This document shows positions 10,779 through 22,176 of a DNA stretch of 64,000 bases, piece after piece. The stretch covers positions 343,617,324-343,681,323 of the forward strand of contig OX465598.1 in the NCBI GenBank assembly GCA_950022295.1, given 5' to 3'. The notes beneath the pieces were generated by a model. That model was not told where the DNA came from, ran no database searches, and saw nothing but the letters and a program-made list of their open reading frames with translations. The DNA is from Bromus sterilis (Eukaryota; Streptophyta; Magnoliopsida; Poales; Poaceae). The first letter of the stretch is position 1, and each line of letters starts with the position of its first letter. The position numbers and the translations under genes were made by a program.

Positions 10779-12443
10779 ACACAGGACACATACTCTCCAA
10801 CCGAAGCTAGTGCATGCATGCGTACGTACGTACCGCGCCGGTGAACCGTGAGCCAGAGGTAGGCGTGCGCAGGACAGGCAGGCCGGAGCGCTAGCCCAGC
10901 ACAGAGATCTGATCCAAGCGAAGTACGCGTGTACGTGTACGCGCGCACACCCACGTGACGACTATCGCATGCCTACTCTATGAAAGCCGGGCCGCAACCG
11001 CTCCACGGCCGATGCATGTGTACGTACCCAAACGACGACCTTCGTAACAACAGCAGTGGCGTGCAATGATGACGCGCCGTGTGTATATACATACGTACGT
11101 ACGCGATGTCTTTTTGGCCTACGCTACGCCCGTTACGTGTACCTCGCGGTCGTCGTACGTGCTTGCCGATCTCGACTCATTGCACTGCTACACACCACGT
11201 ACGTGTACTGCCAAGGAGATCGGTCGGTCGAGATTATTGCGCATCAAACCAATGTTTGTACCAGTACCGTAAACAGTATTACCGGCCGCCGGTGTATGTA
11301 GCACGTTGGCTCACCTCACCACTCGGTAAAAAGGCTGGATGGAACTTGGAAGTTAACTCTAGTACCAACTACCGAAAGAGTGGGAGAGCGAGATCAAACA
11401 TTGGCTTTGAAGCTTATGGTATGCTGCACGTACGTACTAGCTGCAGGCTGCCAAGTCAAGCTCTGATGGACAGATCTGACATAAACGGGCAACTAATTCC
11501 AACATGATGCCAGATTGACTGTTGCATGCATGCATGCATGCATCGGACATGTACGCGCGCCTTTTGTGTTTGTCGGACGGTCCGAGTGAGTTGGTGTGTG
11601 TCGTAACGATTCTAATCACGGCCGATAACGCATGTTACCTTGACTTTGGGCCTCGACCGACCACACCACCATCACCATCCACAGACTTGAAGGTCCAAAT
11701 CGAGTGGTAGGTATACGGTACGGTACACATGACACCGGTTCCACCATTAATTTCATATATACGGACACATGCATGCAGCCTTTTGATAAGCTTAATTAAC
11801 GCGTGGTACTGTGAACCAAAAACAAAATAATAAAAAACGCGTGGTACTGCAACAGCACCATGCAAAACGCGTTTTTGCCGCTAAGGCAGAAGAAGCATCA
11901 ACTCATCGTAAATCTCTAATACGAAGAGTACAAGTGACAGCGAAATTTGGAAAGAAGATGATCCATTGGAAAAATGCTAAACGTACGGAGCTACCACAAG
12001 GTATCACGGGCCTTTCTTCAATAAATCATAACTGTCCATTCTGATTTTAACCCTGGGTGAGGCCATCCCTTTTCATTAGACAAATCACATCCCACTAAAA
12101 ATGAAGGAAACACCCCGTAATCCTCTGTAAAAACCCGTGTATATAGCATTGTTCTGATCCATTGTGCGAAGAGATGGATGATTCCGTATTCTTCCGTGAG
12201 TCTAGCATTTTTGTTGTTGGTGTCCCGCCCGACCGGGAAAAGTGGAGAACCCGACCGACCGACCGGAGGAAGGAGGAGGACCCAAATAAGAGGCAGAGAC
12301 GTGATCGGTCGGCGGACCGACCCGCACACGTGACGGAAAGCACCAGACACGAACCCGCCACCGACGTACGGGCTACTGCACCTACCCCTATAATAACAAC
12401 GCCAGCGACTCCCGCCGCCAATCCGATACAGAGCAAACCGACC
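10779..12443. other. Intergenic / upstream region, low-copy-looking, no gene seen
   Basis: No transposon end or coding exon was recognised. It is rich in alternating palindromic tracts: tgcatgcatgcgtacgtacg near 10812, acatacgtacgtacg near 11090 and (tgca)5 at 11523-11543. CATGCA boxes match the RY element bound by B3 factors, but these simple tracts may be chance expansions. A TATA-like ctataataa lies at 12388-12396, about 50 bases before the ATG at 12444, so 12300-12443 probably holds the core promoter and 5' leader of the next gene. Confidence 0.5.
12388..12396 (+). promoter_or_regulatory. Candidate TATA box of the gene at 12444
   Basis: ctataataa sits about 48-56 bases upstream of the ATG. 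That position is compatible with a very short 5' UTR. This is motif evidence only. Confidence 0.35.
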
Positions 12444-12803
12444 ATGGCCACCGACGACGGCATCTACGCGTACTACTCCGACGATGACGACCAGGACGCC
12501 GTGAGATACGAGGAGCCAGCGCCGCTGCCGCTGCCGCTGCCGCTGGCGGCGAGAAGGAAGCAGGCCGCCGGCCGCAAGGCGCCGCGCGGGCCGCTGCGGT
12601 CGGTCAAGCGGCGCCCAGCGACGGCGCCTGGTGCCGGCCTTTGGGGCGGGAAGCGGCGGAGGGAGTTCATGATGTGGCGGCAGCGATGCGTGGACGAGCG
12701 GCGGTGGGCTAAGGAGAAGGCGCGGTGGTCCTGCGTCAGGGCGCCGCCGGGCCTGCTCGATCCCATCTTCCTGGGGCTGGAGATCGACTTCGGTGATGAT
12801 TAA
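12444..12803 (+). CDS. Small intronless gene, hypothetical 119-aa protein
   Basis: The start was chosen at accATGGcc, a good plant start context, and not at the in-frame upstream ATG at 12162, because the intervening sequence contains a TATA-like box and looks like a leader. The protein opens with an acidic stretch (YYSDDDDQD), then a PLPLPLPL run coded by a gccgct repeat. A strongly basic central part follows (RRKQAAGRKAPRG, KRRP, GGKRRREFMMWRQRC), then a Trp/Arg-rich segment (ERRWAKEKARW) and a conserved-looking end PGLLDPIFLGLEIDFGDD. There is no signal peptide or membrane segment. The basic middle could be nuclear-targeting. High third-position GC is typical of grass genes and unlike the nearby transposon coding sequence. 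Function is not recognised. It lies tail-to-tail with the next gene. Confidence 0.6.
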   Translation: MATDDGIYAYYSDDDDQDAVRYEEPAPLPLPLPLAARRKQAAGRKAPRGPLRSVKRRPATAPGAGLWGGKRRREFMMWRQRCVDERRWAKEKARWSCVRAPPGLLDPIFLGLEIDFGDD

Positions 12804-13714
12804 CACTTGGTTCTGTTCTGTGTGGTTCATATTAACAAGGGCGATATAGTTAGTGGCTAGTTTCTTCTGTATCGCCTTCGCTTGCACTAAATTTAGGTTC
12901 CGATTCGGTGTCTCTCCATTCGCGAATGGTGAAAATGCTTTGACGGTGATGTAAATTACTTGTACTAGTTAACTCTGGTTCATTCATTTTGTGAGCCTAC
13001 ACGTGGTTTAGGTTCCAAGTTCATGCATTATAGTGGGTTATGAACTATTATTAGTACAAAGGAAGAAAAAAAAATATGAACTTGGTTGAATTTTTCTTGA
13101 TTCTACTAAGATGTTTTAGATGTGTAATTCAAAAATTATAACAAACAGGCATCTTCTGTTAGCATAGTTTGAGTAATCATTTAGTAGCATAAGCACGCTA
13201 CTGAAAATACCGTGATCAAAAACTGGTAAAGCGTTCCAATAACCAAACTGATTCAGCAAAACTAACTTTCACTTCACTGCAAGGTATGCCTAAAAATTAT
13301 CTCGTATGCCATGGAGTTGCTTTTGTTGTAGTTGATCCTTTAAAGTTCATACTGAAATCGGCCCTCGAAGGCTTCAACAGTTCGTGCTGAAATTGGCAGA
13401 GTTGATACTCAGTTCCACCAATGGTTGTACACATTATACTTGCATTGTATGAAATTACATTCTGGATTCAGATCAATAATTTCAGATAACATTTCATCCA
13501 AACAAGCAAAAAGAATTACGGAGACCAAACAATTCGCTCTTAAACATGACATGAGTAGAAATTAGCTGTAATAATTAATTTACTTATGGTAGAACAGGTT
13601 TGAGCCTGGAACTCAGCAAAACTATCATACTGCTGCAACAAGGAGAAGTAGGGAGTGTCCGTATATACCATGTACATGGCATTCGCACCACACAAACTGA
13701 TTGCAAGAAGGTAA
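12804..13714. other. 3' regions of two convergent genes
   Basis: The 911 bases between the two stop codons hold no coding sequence I can support and no repeat end. They should contain the 3' UTR of the plus-strand gene (starting 12804) and that of the minus-strand gene (ending at 13714). Neither polyadenylation site could be fixed by eye. Confidence 0.5.
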
Positions 13715-16700
13715 TCAAGATTTCTCATCGGTGCCTGATAAATGGGCCTTCTCGATCTGGCGCGTGATCTGTGAAATTGCGTAGTGAGAGGCACTTGATG
13801 CAGCATAATAGGATGTCACAGTGAGCTGCGCAAACGTTGGGAGAGCGTATGCTGTGGAAACAAAGTAGCAGATCATCAGACATTAGCTAATAAAGATATT
13901 CCAAGTCTACAGAGCCAACTGCCTGCATGACCTGATTTCAATTCTAAGCACGCTGCAAATCTTAAATAAGTCAATTCAATGCAGAAAATGAACCCATTTA
14001 CTGCAGCAAAACATCATGTCTAAAAAATGAAATTCCCCTGACTACATGCTGCGTATGGCATTGAGTCTTCAGGAATACTTTTAAGTGTAGATATAACAGG
14101 CACAGGACTTGAAAGGAAATTACCATGGCACTCAGTTTACGGAAAAGACTAGCATCCAACAATTCTTCAGGCTAAGATTAGAAATAATTTTTGAGAGGAG
14201 CTTCCGAGATTGGGAATAAGCCAAGATTTATCATAGGCTCTAATCTAGCAGAGTATAGATATGTCAAATGGCGGTTCTAATGTCTCATAAAAATTGTTTG
14301 TTACCCACTTTTCTTTTGAGAACATGTCTAGGCCTAAGATATTTTAGGTTGGTAGAACTGGAAACAACAGGAAACAGGTCTTGTGACTTCGCTCAGCTGC
14401 CAATTTTTAGTTTTTTACATGGTTAGGATAACAGATATTGGCAAGGCATATATGATGCTTCAAGAACGCTAAAATGAACCATACCCCATGTCCAGTCCCA
14501 CCCTGATCAAATAATTCCTTTCTATTGCACATAAAATCTCTATTTACTAGACGATTTCAAGTAAACGCTAGGCTGAGAACAATAGAAATATACAAGGGCG
14601 ATGCTACGCGTCCGCCGGTAGATAGTATTAAAAGATCCGCCACCCGCGTAGCCGCACGATGGAATAATATGTAGCCGTAGGATCGTGTTCACCTGAAAAC
14701 AAACGAGCTTTGCAACAAAGGTTTTGTTGCGGTTGGACCATTGCAACAGAGCCTTTGTTGCAAAGGGATCCAATCATTTTTTTTTCTGTGAAAGCGCACA
14801 CATGAAAAAACGAGATTTGCAGCAGAGGCTCTGTTGCGGTTAGACCATTGCAACAAAGCCTCTGTTGCAAAGGAATCCAACCATTTTTTTTGTAAACACG
14901 CATATCTAAGACAACAAGATTTGCAACAGAGGTTATGTTGCAGTCGGATCATTGCAACGGAGGCTCTGTTGCAAAGAAATCCAACCATTTATTTTCATCA
15001 TCTCTCGTTGCAACAGAGCTTTTGTTGCAAAGATCTCTCGTTGCAGCATCTCGCCGCCGGTGAGAACGTTGTAGGCGCGGCCACCTGTTTGCAGCGCGAC
15101 AAGCGAATAGGGAGAGAGAGAAAGCCCGGCGAGCAAGCATCGAGGGCTTCGTAACACGAAAATCAGTGGTCGCCATAGCATGTATTTCCGGCCAGACGCT
15201 GCTGCTCATACGCCCACGCGACTTCCTACAGCTAGCATGCGTGGTTGTTCCTGCTACTTGCTGCTTCATGCTAGCTGCTGCTTGCTTGATACCTTCCATG
15301 GACACTCTCCATCCTAAGGCTTGGCGTGCGGAAGAGGGCCGAAGGATTGGGTAACGACGGCGAGCATAGGAAGAAGAAGGCGCTGGGGGGAGAATATGTG
15401 GATGGTAGTCGTCGGTGGAAAAGATAAGGCAATCGAACCAAGCGGTGATGGGTCCACGTGGGACACGCGTCGTCCGTAGGAGGAGGTCGAAGCGCTAGAA
15501 AAGATCAGCCGGCTGAAAGGAATCGTTTTCCAATATACAAGGTTTGCAGAGTTGAATCGGTCAAAAACTGTATCACTAAATAAAAAATGATGGTGGGTCA
15601 CACTATATCCTATGGTCACTTTCTCCATGAAGCCGTAAGAAATGCAGACAGGCAATGAAGGTTCCCAATGATTAATGCATAAAAAATACTAGAAGAAAAA
15701 GAGCATATTTGATGTTTCAATTATAAATATGCAAATTTCTATACAAGGGAATATTTGGTCTAAATGGTAATTTCAAGAACCTTTGGAACTGCATTGCAAA
15801 AACTTACCCCCAAATAAAGCACTGGCACCAGAGAATAAGATCAAAGGAGGGACCTGCACAAATAAAATATCACCTTCAGTTAAATGAACATGGAACAACA
15901 ATGTGAAACTAACAGATACAGAAACTGCTAAGAGTGCCAGACATCAAACAGATATATGGAAATCCATTGCCAGTTGTTGAAAACACGATACAAAAGCTAA
16001 GGCAAGTAAAATGATATACGGTAAAAGGCAAGTAATTAACACATACCCCAATCTCAATAGTCTAATAGATGTTGTAATGCTAGAAGATGTATGTAGTGAA
16101 CGAGGTTATCCATCATTAGGTTTTTTTCTTTTCCGGGGAATCCATCATTAGTTAATCAGGTGAATCAGCGAAAGTTCGGCGCAAATCAAAACTAGTTCCT
16201 CTAGAAATAAATATAATCACATAAAACTCTATACACTTAAAGGCTGTTTGGTGTCTGCTCAAGGAATGATAAGTTAACCGAGAAAACTTCAGCCGTTCTA
16301 TACAGATATAACACTATAAGAAATTAAGTGGCTAAACCTGTCTTTCAAGCACGATACAATTTTAAACATTGTTGTGTGTAGCATTTAAGAACAGGAGCAG
16401 GGTATTTTCTGAATTTAATAGGATCAAATGATATTTACTGAAATTTGAACAAACGATATAACAAAGGCACATAGTAAATTCCATCTCTCAAGGCATCTGT
16501 TGGAATGTGCGACTGGCTGGACAAGTTTATAATGGGGAAAAGGTTGAATTTAGGACCATAAGCATGGGATTTCTGTACTTTCAGCATTAGAAAAATCAAC
16601 AATAACATAAGTTCTGGTTTGCTGCCATTACAAAATAGAGTTTTGGAGATGCAAAACTATGCATAAATCTTTTAGAAAACTAACCTGAGCAAACTGTAAA

Positions 16701-17405
16701 TCTAACAATGAATATGACTGAAGCAAATCAAATGAACACCTGCATACTAACATCACATGAAGCAGAATCAAGACTTACCCCAACAAGTAAGTGCAGCCAC
16801 TTGGGCCCCTTGACATGTTTCTGAACAAAAGGGATCCCTGTTCCAAAAGAAACTAAATATTCAATTTCTCATCCAGAGCACCTGGCTAACAGCTGAACAA
16901 TGGAAGACAAAGCTAAATATAAAACTGCCGAAACCACGCAACTACGAACCTGTATTAAACCCGTGCACCGCACTGAGCATCGCGCCGGCGCCGGAACCAG
17001 TCTGCGGCAACAGGGCAGACATAAATAAGCACACAAGTTAGCGAGCAATCTCCACAATTACGGATCTCGGCGGAGAATTAAGCAGCAGCAAAGGGGGTAA
17101 GCAAAATCGCGTTACCACAGCGGTGGCGTCGTGGAGGACGGGGGTGATGGCCCAGTCGCCCTGTTGCTGCGCGGCCGGATAAGAGAAAAGCATAGAGATC
17201 CGGTCAGAACCAACCGTGGGGGTAGATGGAAGGAGGAAGGAAGGAGGGAGGGGGATTGAGGGATACGTACGGAGCTGGTTGTGGGGTTGAGGAGGGAGAG
17301 GCAGCGGGGGCAGCGGGCGGAGCCGAGGCCGGGGTTGATGGTGGGGTCGCGGTGGAGGTGCGCGCCGCTGCGGAGCTTCTCCTCGTACACCTCCCGCGTC
17401 CCCAT
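13715..17405 (-). CDS. Six-exon gene, small conserved-looking plant membrane protein of unknown function (157 aa)
   Basis: Coding exons on the minus strand: 17405-17271, 17160-17116, 17001-16950, 16837-16779, 15853-15808, 13851-13715 (TGA). All introns are GT-AG (110, 114, 112, 925 and 1956 bases), and the frame is continuous. The protein starts MGTREVYEEKL. It has a Cys pair in RCPRCLSLLNP (residues 31-41), a short conserved-looking GDWAITPVLHDATAV, a Gly/Ala-rich stretch (TGSGAGAMLSAVHGFNTG, 61-78) and a hydrophobic segment about 92-118 (HLLVGVPPLILFSGASALFG), likely membrane-spanning. It ends in a polar tail TRQIEKAHLSGTDEKS. I recall uncharacterised plant proteins of this layout, but cannot name a function. 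The last intron carries a Mutator-like insertion. Confidence 0.85.
14597..15531. mobile_element. Non-autonomous Mutator-like element (MULE) in the last intron
   Basis: It is flanked by the direct repeat aatatacaag at 14587-14596 and 15532-15541 (11 bp if the shared g is counted), which fits the 9-11 bp Mutator TSD. The ends are imperfect inverted repeats: left CGATGCTACGCGTCCGCCGG..GAT and right (rc) CGATTCCTTTCAGCCGGCTGAT. There is no transposase. The right half (about 15050-15480) is GC-rich and might be captured host sequence, but no clear exon is seen. Confidence 0.75.
14709..15045. repeat. About 105-bp tandem units with GCAACAGAGGCTCTGTTGC palindromes
   Basis: Inside the MULE, a unit of about 105 bases repeats about three times, with a partial fourth. 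Each holds two palindromes of the form GCAACa(g)AGg.. cTcTGTTGC around a conserved (a/g)accattgcaac, followed by aaatccaaccattttttt. The repeats would make strong hairpins in either strand. Confidence 0.85.
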
Positions 17406-17672
17406 GTTCGTTCGCCGGCGGCTGAGCTAGGCCTGCCTGACTTGGGGAGGGGACGTGGACGGTTCGGGGGAAGAACGTGCTGGACTCTAGAGGCTCTTTT
17501 CTTTTCGTTACCGCCGGGCTAGAGGCGTCCGCTTCTAGCTAGGTGTATCGGGCGGGCTCGGACGACCCCAGTCCCCAGGGCTCGTTTTTTTCTTCTTCTG
17601 AATATAACACCCATGAAACCTGGTCTCGCTTCGTTTCATAGATAAAGCATCAAATCTATATCTATATCTATA
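17406..17672 (-). promoter_or_regulatory. 5' leader and proximal promoter of the six-exon gene
   Basis: This is the 267-base interval between the ATG (17405) and the Helitron 5' end (17673). The part next to the ATG is GC-rich and looks like a leader. No clear TATA box was seen. A (tatatc)n-like tract at about 17655-17680 borders the Helitron. Confidence 0.4.
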
Positions 17673-19753
17673 TCTATACCTCTATACCTAATAATAAAGG
17701 GAGGTACGTTTCTCCCATTTTTTCGTCCGTCACGCATAATTTACAAAAAAGTCCCTGCAAATTTGGAAATTAACCCGCACTGCAATAATAAATGGAAAAA
17801 ACGTTTTGCTCCTTTACTTGGGCCGGCCCGGCCTGCAATTTCAAAGAAATACGGCCCATCTAGGTTTGGTGCCTCACTACAGCAGGATAATATAAAACGC
17901 TTCGCTGCCACACTTGGACCTTGGCCCTTTCTCTAACTACTCGGCCAATTTGGTAATCGCGCTCACACGCAACATCATATCGTACAAAAAAATAAACTTC
18001 ACACTTCAAAAAATAATTCGCACTTAGAAAAAATATATTATTTAATAATAATTCACACAGTAAAAAGTTTATGTGTGAACAATTTAACACATTTAAGTGT
18101 GCCAACATTTTAATGCATTTTGAAAGTGTGAACTATTTAAAAATGTGTTAATGGATTTCTATATTTTTTTATATATGATTTTTTTAAATATTATTTTTAG
18201 TGCAAACATCTTATAAAAGAGATGCAAAAAATAATACAAACAAATCAAAATGTTCCAAGGAGAGCAAATAGTTTTAAGTGCGTGTAATTTTTAAAATCTT
18301 ACAAAATTTGACTCCGAATAGTTGGATTTTTATACATGATTTTTTTAAGTATTATTTTTAGTGCAAACATCTTATAAAAGTGATGCGAAAGAAGAATAAA
18401 AGGAAATTAAAATGTTCCAAGGAGAGGAAATAGTTTGAAGTGCGAGCATTTTTTAAAAGTTTACAAATTTGAGTGTGAATAGTTTTATAAAAATTTGCTA
18501 CGATTTTTTTTAAATTGAACACATAAAACGTTTATTTAAAAAAATGAAACAAATAAAAAGGAAACAAAACAAAACTAAAAAGGAAATAAAATAAAATAGA
18601 TCAGAGTGAGCGCGAGCTACTGCTCTAATGGGCCGACTCGATGTGTTTTAATATTCACTCAACCATTCCGATATGTATGGAATTTAGATCGGGATTCATT
18701 AGTTCAAGATGCAAATATAGGGATATTGATTTTGGGATTTAAATCACCGGACCCATAAAAAATTGTATCACCCATAAAAAAAGATAAATCATGTCGTGTG
18801 CATATTAAAAGGTTAATTTGACTATTAATTAGTTCCACCTTACTCCATAAGAAGAAATTTGTTCAATTTAAATATGCTTCTAAATTTCTTCAGTATCGGG
18901 AAGTAATATGAGATATTATAACAGATTAATTAAAAAACTAATTAAGTGTGATAAAGAAGGAAGGAATGAGGAAAAGAGGTTATCCAACTATGTTGCCAGC
19001 CGAGTTAAGTGTAATATCGTTTCATGCATGCAAAATGAGTCACGGAATGAATTAACTTCCAACTTGATTTGATGAGCGATTTGTGAGATTGAATGTGGAG
19101 CAATTTAAGGAACGATTCTTCAGAATTTAAGTGGCAAGTGGTATCCAGAACACATATGCGAAAATTATGTATCTGGCCCAGTTGAAATTAAAAATTCATT
19201 TCAACATTAAAAAAATAACAGGGTTATTGGCTAGCTGGTAGTATGTTGCTTCTAAACTAAAAAAATAATTTATTTCGATTACGAATAAGAAAATTAATTT
19301 ATTCCCTATGTTATTCTTTCATTATTAGTTCTATAGATGATCATTCTACTATTCTTTTTGTAAGGACTTATGTTAAAAAAATAAAAACACCTGTGAGATG
19401 TGCCACATGAAAAATTGGTGGTCGACAGAGCCACCAATACCTACAATTGCATCATCACTTTGCACCTGGATACATGGATATGATGTAGCTCCTCTCAACG
19501 TCGAACTAGTCGATCGATGAGGCTACCAATAACGATAATTATATCATCACATAGGTTAGGCTCGACACATCCTAACATGATAGACTAGGAAGTAGAATTG
19601 AGGAGGAGTGGACCATGGTAAACAATACATTAGTTGGATTGCGGCTGGGTTGATCATCATGTATCTCATTCGTCTGGGCTCAACACATACAATACTATCG
19701 ATATCAAATTGACATTATGTTTTCCGGTTGCAACGCACGGGCGCTTTTTCTAG
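17673..19753 (+). mobile_element. Non-autonomous Helitron-like element
   Basis: The 5' end TCTATACCTCTATACC follows a host A (17672). The 3' end is ...GCAACGCACGGGCGCTTTTTCTAG (19753) followed by host T. The A^T insertion site, 5' TC, 3' CTAG and the GC-rich 3' element typical of grass Helitrons are all present. The 3' hairpin is degenerate (CCGgttgcaacgcaCGG). The body is AT-rich with no Rep/helicase frame, so it is non-autonomous. The start could alternatively be at another TCTATA in the adjacent tract (17655-17681). Confidence 0.7.
18165..18490. repeat. 161-bp tandem duplication inside the Helitron
   Basis: atgattttttta.attatttttagtgcaaacatcttataaaag and the following aaaatgttccaaggagag occur twice at a spacing of about 161 bases, with scattered differences. 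It is AT-rich and non-coding. Confidence 0.75.
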
Positions 19754-20511
19754 TCAAATACAAAAAGCATGATTGGATTATGTAAAGTGATAAGATGATT
19801 CTTGTACAAACAGATCCTAAGATATATACATCACGTAGAACGCAAACGACTACGCTATCGGAAAAGCACACAAAAGATCTGAAAGCAATGCCACGTTGCA
19901 CCCTCGGACACTTAAGTTCCTCGACAACACCCAACCGTATAAAATATCGTTGTTGCCTATCCATACGAAATAGGGTCTGCATCCAGAACATTGATGCGGA
20001 AAGGAGATCCACAAAGACGGCTTCAAAAAAAGAGCAACGCTCGTGAGCATCATCATTGTCGGCACAAAAACATAAAATTATGTACCGTGAATCAATAGTT
20101 AATAAATATGAGATTAAATATGAAGCATGATGGTAGATAACGATACTAAGATAGTAAAATTGGAAAGATAGTAAGAAAACAAAAAAAAATCTTGCAACAA
20201 GCACTGTTGAATATTGCGAATTTTTGAGAAGTAAAAGCATTTCTAAAGCTTTGGGCGGAAAAAACGAAATTTAAGATTCAAAAGACTATTTTTCAAAATC
20301 ATTTTGAAGTGCTAATTTTTTTTTTCAGACATCCACAAATGTGATTACATCATAAAAACTTGAACGTAGAAAGAAAAATAAGCAATGATATAAAAAAAAC
20401 TCAAGTTTACTGTTTGTATAATATCATTTGAGCTCGGGATTAGAAGGACACGTTACTATGACTATACCCTTTGTTGGCTATGTAAAAGTGATGATGCCAT
20501 TTTTCTATATA
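19754..20511. other. Unassigned AT-rich sequence, probably old repeat debris
   Basis: A less AT-rich core (about 19850-20045) contains phrases such as ggagatccacaaagacggcttcaaaaaaag, which look repeat-like, but no terminus, TSD or intact frame is present. The longest minus-strand frame (20240-19704) has the hydrophobic, low-complexity composition expected of random AT-rich DNA. I see nothing definable. Confidence 0.4.
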
Positions 20512-20590
20512 CTCACTTCGTTAATTATTTAAGATGTTTCAAACATTTTAATATAGACTACATACGAACCGAAATAAGTAAACAAACCCA
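20512..20590. mobile_element. Truncated Stowaway-like MITE fragment
   Basis: ctcacttcgttaattattt after a TA dinucleotide resembles the CTCCCTCCGTT Stowaway end. atatagactacatacgaacc resembles the inner arm of the common Triticeae Stowaway type. Only one arm is recognisable, and the other terminus was not found. Confidence 0.4.
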
Positions 20591-21182
20591 CTAAACATAC
20601 TTCCCCAGTTCCGAAATGTAGGACATTTTTCCATATTTCCGATAGCATTTATTCGTGTAAAAGGACAACTCTACCCCCGCGATCTTCTTCCTCGATTCTT
20701 CCCTTAGTTCAAACCGGTAACAATGGTGTAGCTTCGTCACCGCACCCATGTACCTCGCTGCGCCCAGCACTCACGAGCGCGCTCGCCGCGCCCCTGTACC
20801 TCGCTTCCCCCAGCGCCCACTAGCTCGGGTGGGTGTCCCATGCACCTCGTCGTGCCCAGTGCCCACGATCTCATGTGGGAGTCCCCCTGCACCTCACCGA
20901 CCCAGAATCTACAACCATGTCAAGAGTACCATCACTAAATTGTACACTAATAAGGATTGGACCTCGTCATGAGACTCGCACTCTTGACATGGCTGTAGAT
21001 TTTGTGATCATGGATATAGTGTAGTCCAAGAGTGTCATGTCCCGTCACTTGGATCTTAGTGGCTGAAATAATTTACATGAACAACAATATGAGAAGGTAT
21101 TTATCACTTGGAGATTTATATTTATCCCGAAATTGTCACACAGATAACTCACCTTGGTGTAGCCTTGAATAACATGATCAAT
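20591..21182. other. Unassigned region with one hairpin
   Basis: A GC-rich part at about 20690-20900 (repeated cccac/gcgcc phrases) is followed by AT-rich sequence up to the start of LTR D. No gene can be supported. It contains the inverted repeat 20904-21003. Confidence 0.4.
20904..21003. repeat. 24-bp imperfect inverted repeat with about 52-nt loop
   Basis: Bases 20904-20927 and 20980-21003 are complementary with two mismatches (core ctacaaccatgtcaagagt against actcttgacatggctgtag). The size and arm length are compatible with a small-RNA precursor or a MITE remnant. Nothing indicates expression. Confidence 0.7.
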
Positions 21183-22176
21183 TGATGGCACTGAAGTAGT
21201 GCTCCTCGTTGGCTACCCCAAGTGGAAGGTTGAGAAGTTGTCAGCAACAAGTTTTCCTCAGTGAAGATACCAATGTTTAATCGACCAATAGGACTCCAAG
21301 AGATACAAGTAGGTGACAAGAAAACAATGATGCCGTTTACAACCTTGAGGTTGCTTACTTGACCTGGATCTGCACACGACACAAATAAATTTGCTCCCAA
21401 TGGGTTCAGAGAGGTTTTCAATCTCTCCGGCCTTGTCGTTTACAAAGGATCAAAACACAAGCGGGAATAATAATGGTGATTGCAATGGAAATGAAATAAA
21501 AGCAGTAAATAGTGGAGGTGTAAACAATGGTGGAAATATGGACCGAGGTCTCATGATCTTCACTAGTGATGTCTCTCTCCAAAAAGACGATAAATAACTA
21601 TGTTGGGTGAAAAAATTACAGCCGGGCAATTGACAGACTTATAAACGCACAAATGCTAATTATGCTGCAAAGAAAGTTAAAGGCTCAAAAGTATGGGCAG
21701 TACGCCAAGACAAGTAGACCGAAATCCAACTGCATCTACTCACTAATCATCCATCTTGAGATATCTATCCAAAACATCTCGTTGGTATTAAGTTGCGAGC
21801 CCCACCCAAAGTACTCTTTTTGAACTATCCAAAGCGTAAATTCAAAGCAACAGACAACTGCATTAACAAACTATGCGTAAGGTAAACAATCCTTGCAACC
21901 GTAGTTACAAGCACCATTGTTTTCTCCCTGGAGGCAACATCACATCCCCTAGTCTCTTGTTTCTATCACTCAAGCTAGACATCGGGGGGCATGAACCCAC
22001 AATCATGCATAACGCTCCCTCTTGGAGTTCCAATCTACTACTTGGCCAAAGCAATAAATAGCAACAGAGAACATGCAAAAATTACTCATAAAATATAAAA
22101 GGTAAACCAAATATATTACTCATCACAATCTTATCATAATCTCATAATACATCGGATCCCAGCAAACACAGCATAA

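Noticed and set aside
12162..12443. Upstream in-frame ATG extending the small gene to 213 aa
   Set aside because: The extension would place the TATA-like box inside the coding region, and its residues look like translated leader.
12018..12887. 289-aa minus-strand frame opposite the small gene
   Set aside because: It is the antisense of GC-rich coding DNA; the plus-strand frame has the better start context and a TATA-like box.
14709..15045. CRISPR-like direct repeats
   Set aside because: The units are palindromic tandem repeats within a MULE in a plant intron; there is no spacer structure and no cas genes.
19704..20240. 178-aa minus-strand hydrophobic frame
   Set aside because: AT-rich, Phe/Tyr/Leu-heavy composition with no recognisable domain or splice context.
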